Below are positions 5,962 to 6,331 of a stretch of DNA of 6,331 nucleotides, one piece after another (position 1 is the first letter of the stretch; every line of letters begins with the position of its first letter). The notes under the pieces are model-generated. The model was given only the letters and a program-made list of their open reading frames with translations, searched no databases and was not told the origin of the DNA. Origin of the DNA: Porphyromonadaceae bacterium. GTDB lineage: Bacteria > Bacteroidota > Bacteroidia > Bacteroidales > Dysgonomonadaceae. A program made the translations under genes and the position numbers. The stretch spans positions 1 to 6,331 of the forward strand of contig DPAC01000175.1 of the NCBI GenBank assembly GCA_003517675.1. Reading direction: 5' to 3'.

Positions 5962-6031
5962 CAGTTGTCAGCACTCAGTTCCTGGCTCTTGGCTCTTGTT
6001 TCCTGGCTCCTGGTTCCTGGTTCCTGGTTCT
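5962..6031. repeat. Heptamer tandem array (CCTGGTT/TGGTTCC type) at the hisA-hisF junction
   Basis: From 6031 down to 5962 the plus strand divides into ten units of seven: CAGTTGT, CAGCACT, CAGTTCC, TGGCTCT twice, TGTTTCC, TGGCTCC, TGGTTCC twice, TGGTTCT. The hisA-proximal part is most regular and decays toward hisF. Three units make 21 bases, so in the minus frame it encodes a heptapeptide repeat (NQEPGAR, KQEPRAR) at the end of HisA. From memory, similar NQEPGAR-encoding intergenic repeats occur widely in Bacteroidota. Confidence 0.85.
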
Positions 6032-6331
6032 ATTTAAAAACTCCCCCAATTCATCGAGTCTGATCTTACCCTCGTAAATGGCTTTGCCGATGATGGCGCC
6101 CTCGCAGCCCAGCTCCTGCAGGGTCAGCAGATCGTCGATGGAGGTGATGCCCCCGCTGGCGATAAGCTGTATGTTTGTCCGGGCGATGATCTCCCGGTAG
6201 AGGTCGGTGGAGGGGCCCTCCAGCATGCCATCCCTGGCGATATCGGTGCAGATCACATAGCGGACACCCTCTTTCTCGTAGGCAGTGATGAAGTCGATCA
6301 CATCCTCCTCCGACTGTTGCTGCCAGCCGTT
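5975..6331 (-). CDS. hisA: Phosphoribosylformimino-5-aminoimidazole carboxamide ribotide isomerase (ProFAR isomerase), 5' part cut by window edge
   Basis: HisA isomerises ProFAR to PRFAR, the step before HisF/HisH. Only the last 118 residues are present; the frame is open to the right edge, where it reads NGWQQQSEEDVIDF. An apparent start at 6301 is an internal GTG valine, not the gene start. Visible barrel landmarks are VICTDIARDGMLEGPS (residues about 26-41 of the fragment), whose Asp30 is the expected catalytic acid, the phosphate-binding LIASGGITS (56-64), and GAIIGKAIYEGKI (78-90). The normal C-terminus ends near LDELGEFL. The following 18-19 residues (RNQEPGAR, KQEPRAR, N) are encoded by the heptamer array and are unlikely to be part of the fold. 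The stop lies 27 bases before the hisF ATG. Confidence 0.96.
   Translation of the reverse strand, partial: NGWQQQSEEDVIDFITAYEKEGVRYVICTDIARDGMLEGPSTDLYREIIARTNIQLIASGGITSIDDLLTLQELGCEGAIIGKAIYEGKIRLDELGEFLNRTRNQEPGARKQEPRARN

Noticed and set aside
5962..6031. CRISPR-like array
   Set aside because: The units are contiguous 7-mers with no spacers, so this is a simple tandem repeat.

Overview
The window looks like Bacteroidota DNA, probably order Bacteroidales. Promoter-like elements match the Bacteroidota form (TTTG about 20 bases before TAnnTTTG) rather than the sigma-70 form. Gene starts are preceded by A-rich sequence instead of clear Shine-Dalgarno sites. HisI and HisE are fused, and the methyltransferase resembles the Porphyromonas gingivalis PG_1098 group. 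Heptameric repeats encoding NQEPGAR-type peptides lie in the histidine region. A Dysgonomonadaceae-like genome is a guess I cannot test here.

Layout: (1) Bases 1-544, minus strand, hold the N-terminal 181 codons of an XRE/ImmA-IrrE (COG2856-type) protein in very AT-rich DNA, cut by the left edge. (2) Bases 545-956 carry no convincing gene but hold a 47-base imperfect inverted repeat and two outward-facing promoter candidates. (3) On the plus strand from 957 come nnr (repair of hydrated NAD(P)H), then rplU and rpmA (ribosomal proteins L21 and L27) behind their own promoter and a structured leader, then a strong intrinsic terminator. Six bases after its T-run starts a PG_1098-like SAM-dependent methyltransferase. 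(4) A convergent gap of about 100 bases holds a degenerate copy of the heptamer repeat. (5) On the minus strand, read from the right edge, are hisA (3' half), hisF and hisIE, part of a histidine biosynthesis operon.

The genes from 957 onward are housekeeping. HisIE makes ProFAR from PR-ATP, HisA isomerises it to PRFAR, and HisF with HisH (not in the window) turns PRFAR into imidazole glycerol phosphate and AICAR. The accessory part is the left end, where base composition shifts sharply near 900-960. It suggests the border of a transferred segment carrying a toxin-antitoxin-like or mobile-element regulator, but the decisive downstream gene is outside the window. I found no complete novel system. 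The best leads are that border with its inverted repeat, the repeat that has become the HisA C-terminus, and the terminator placed against a start codon.
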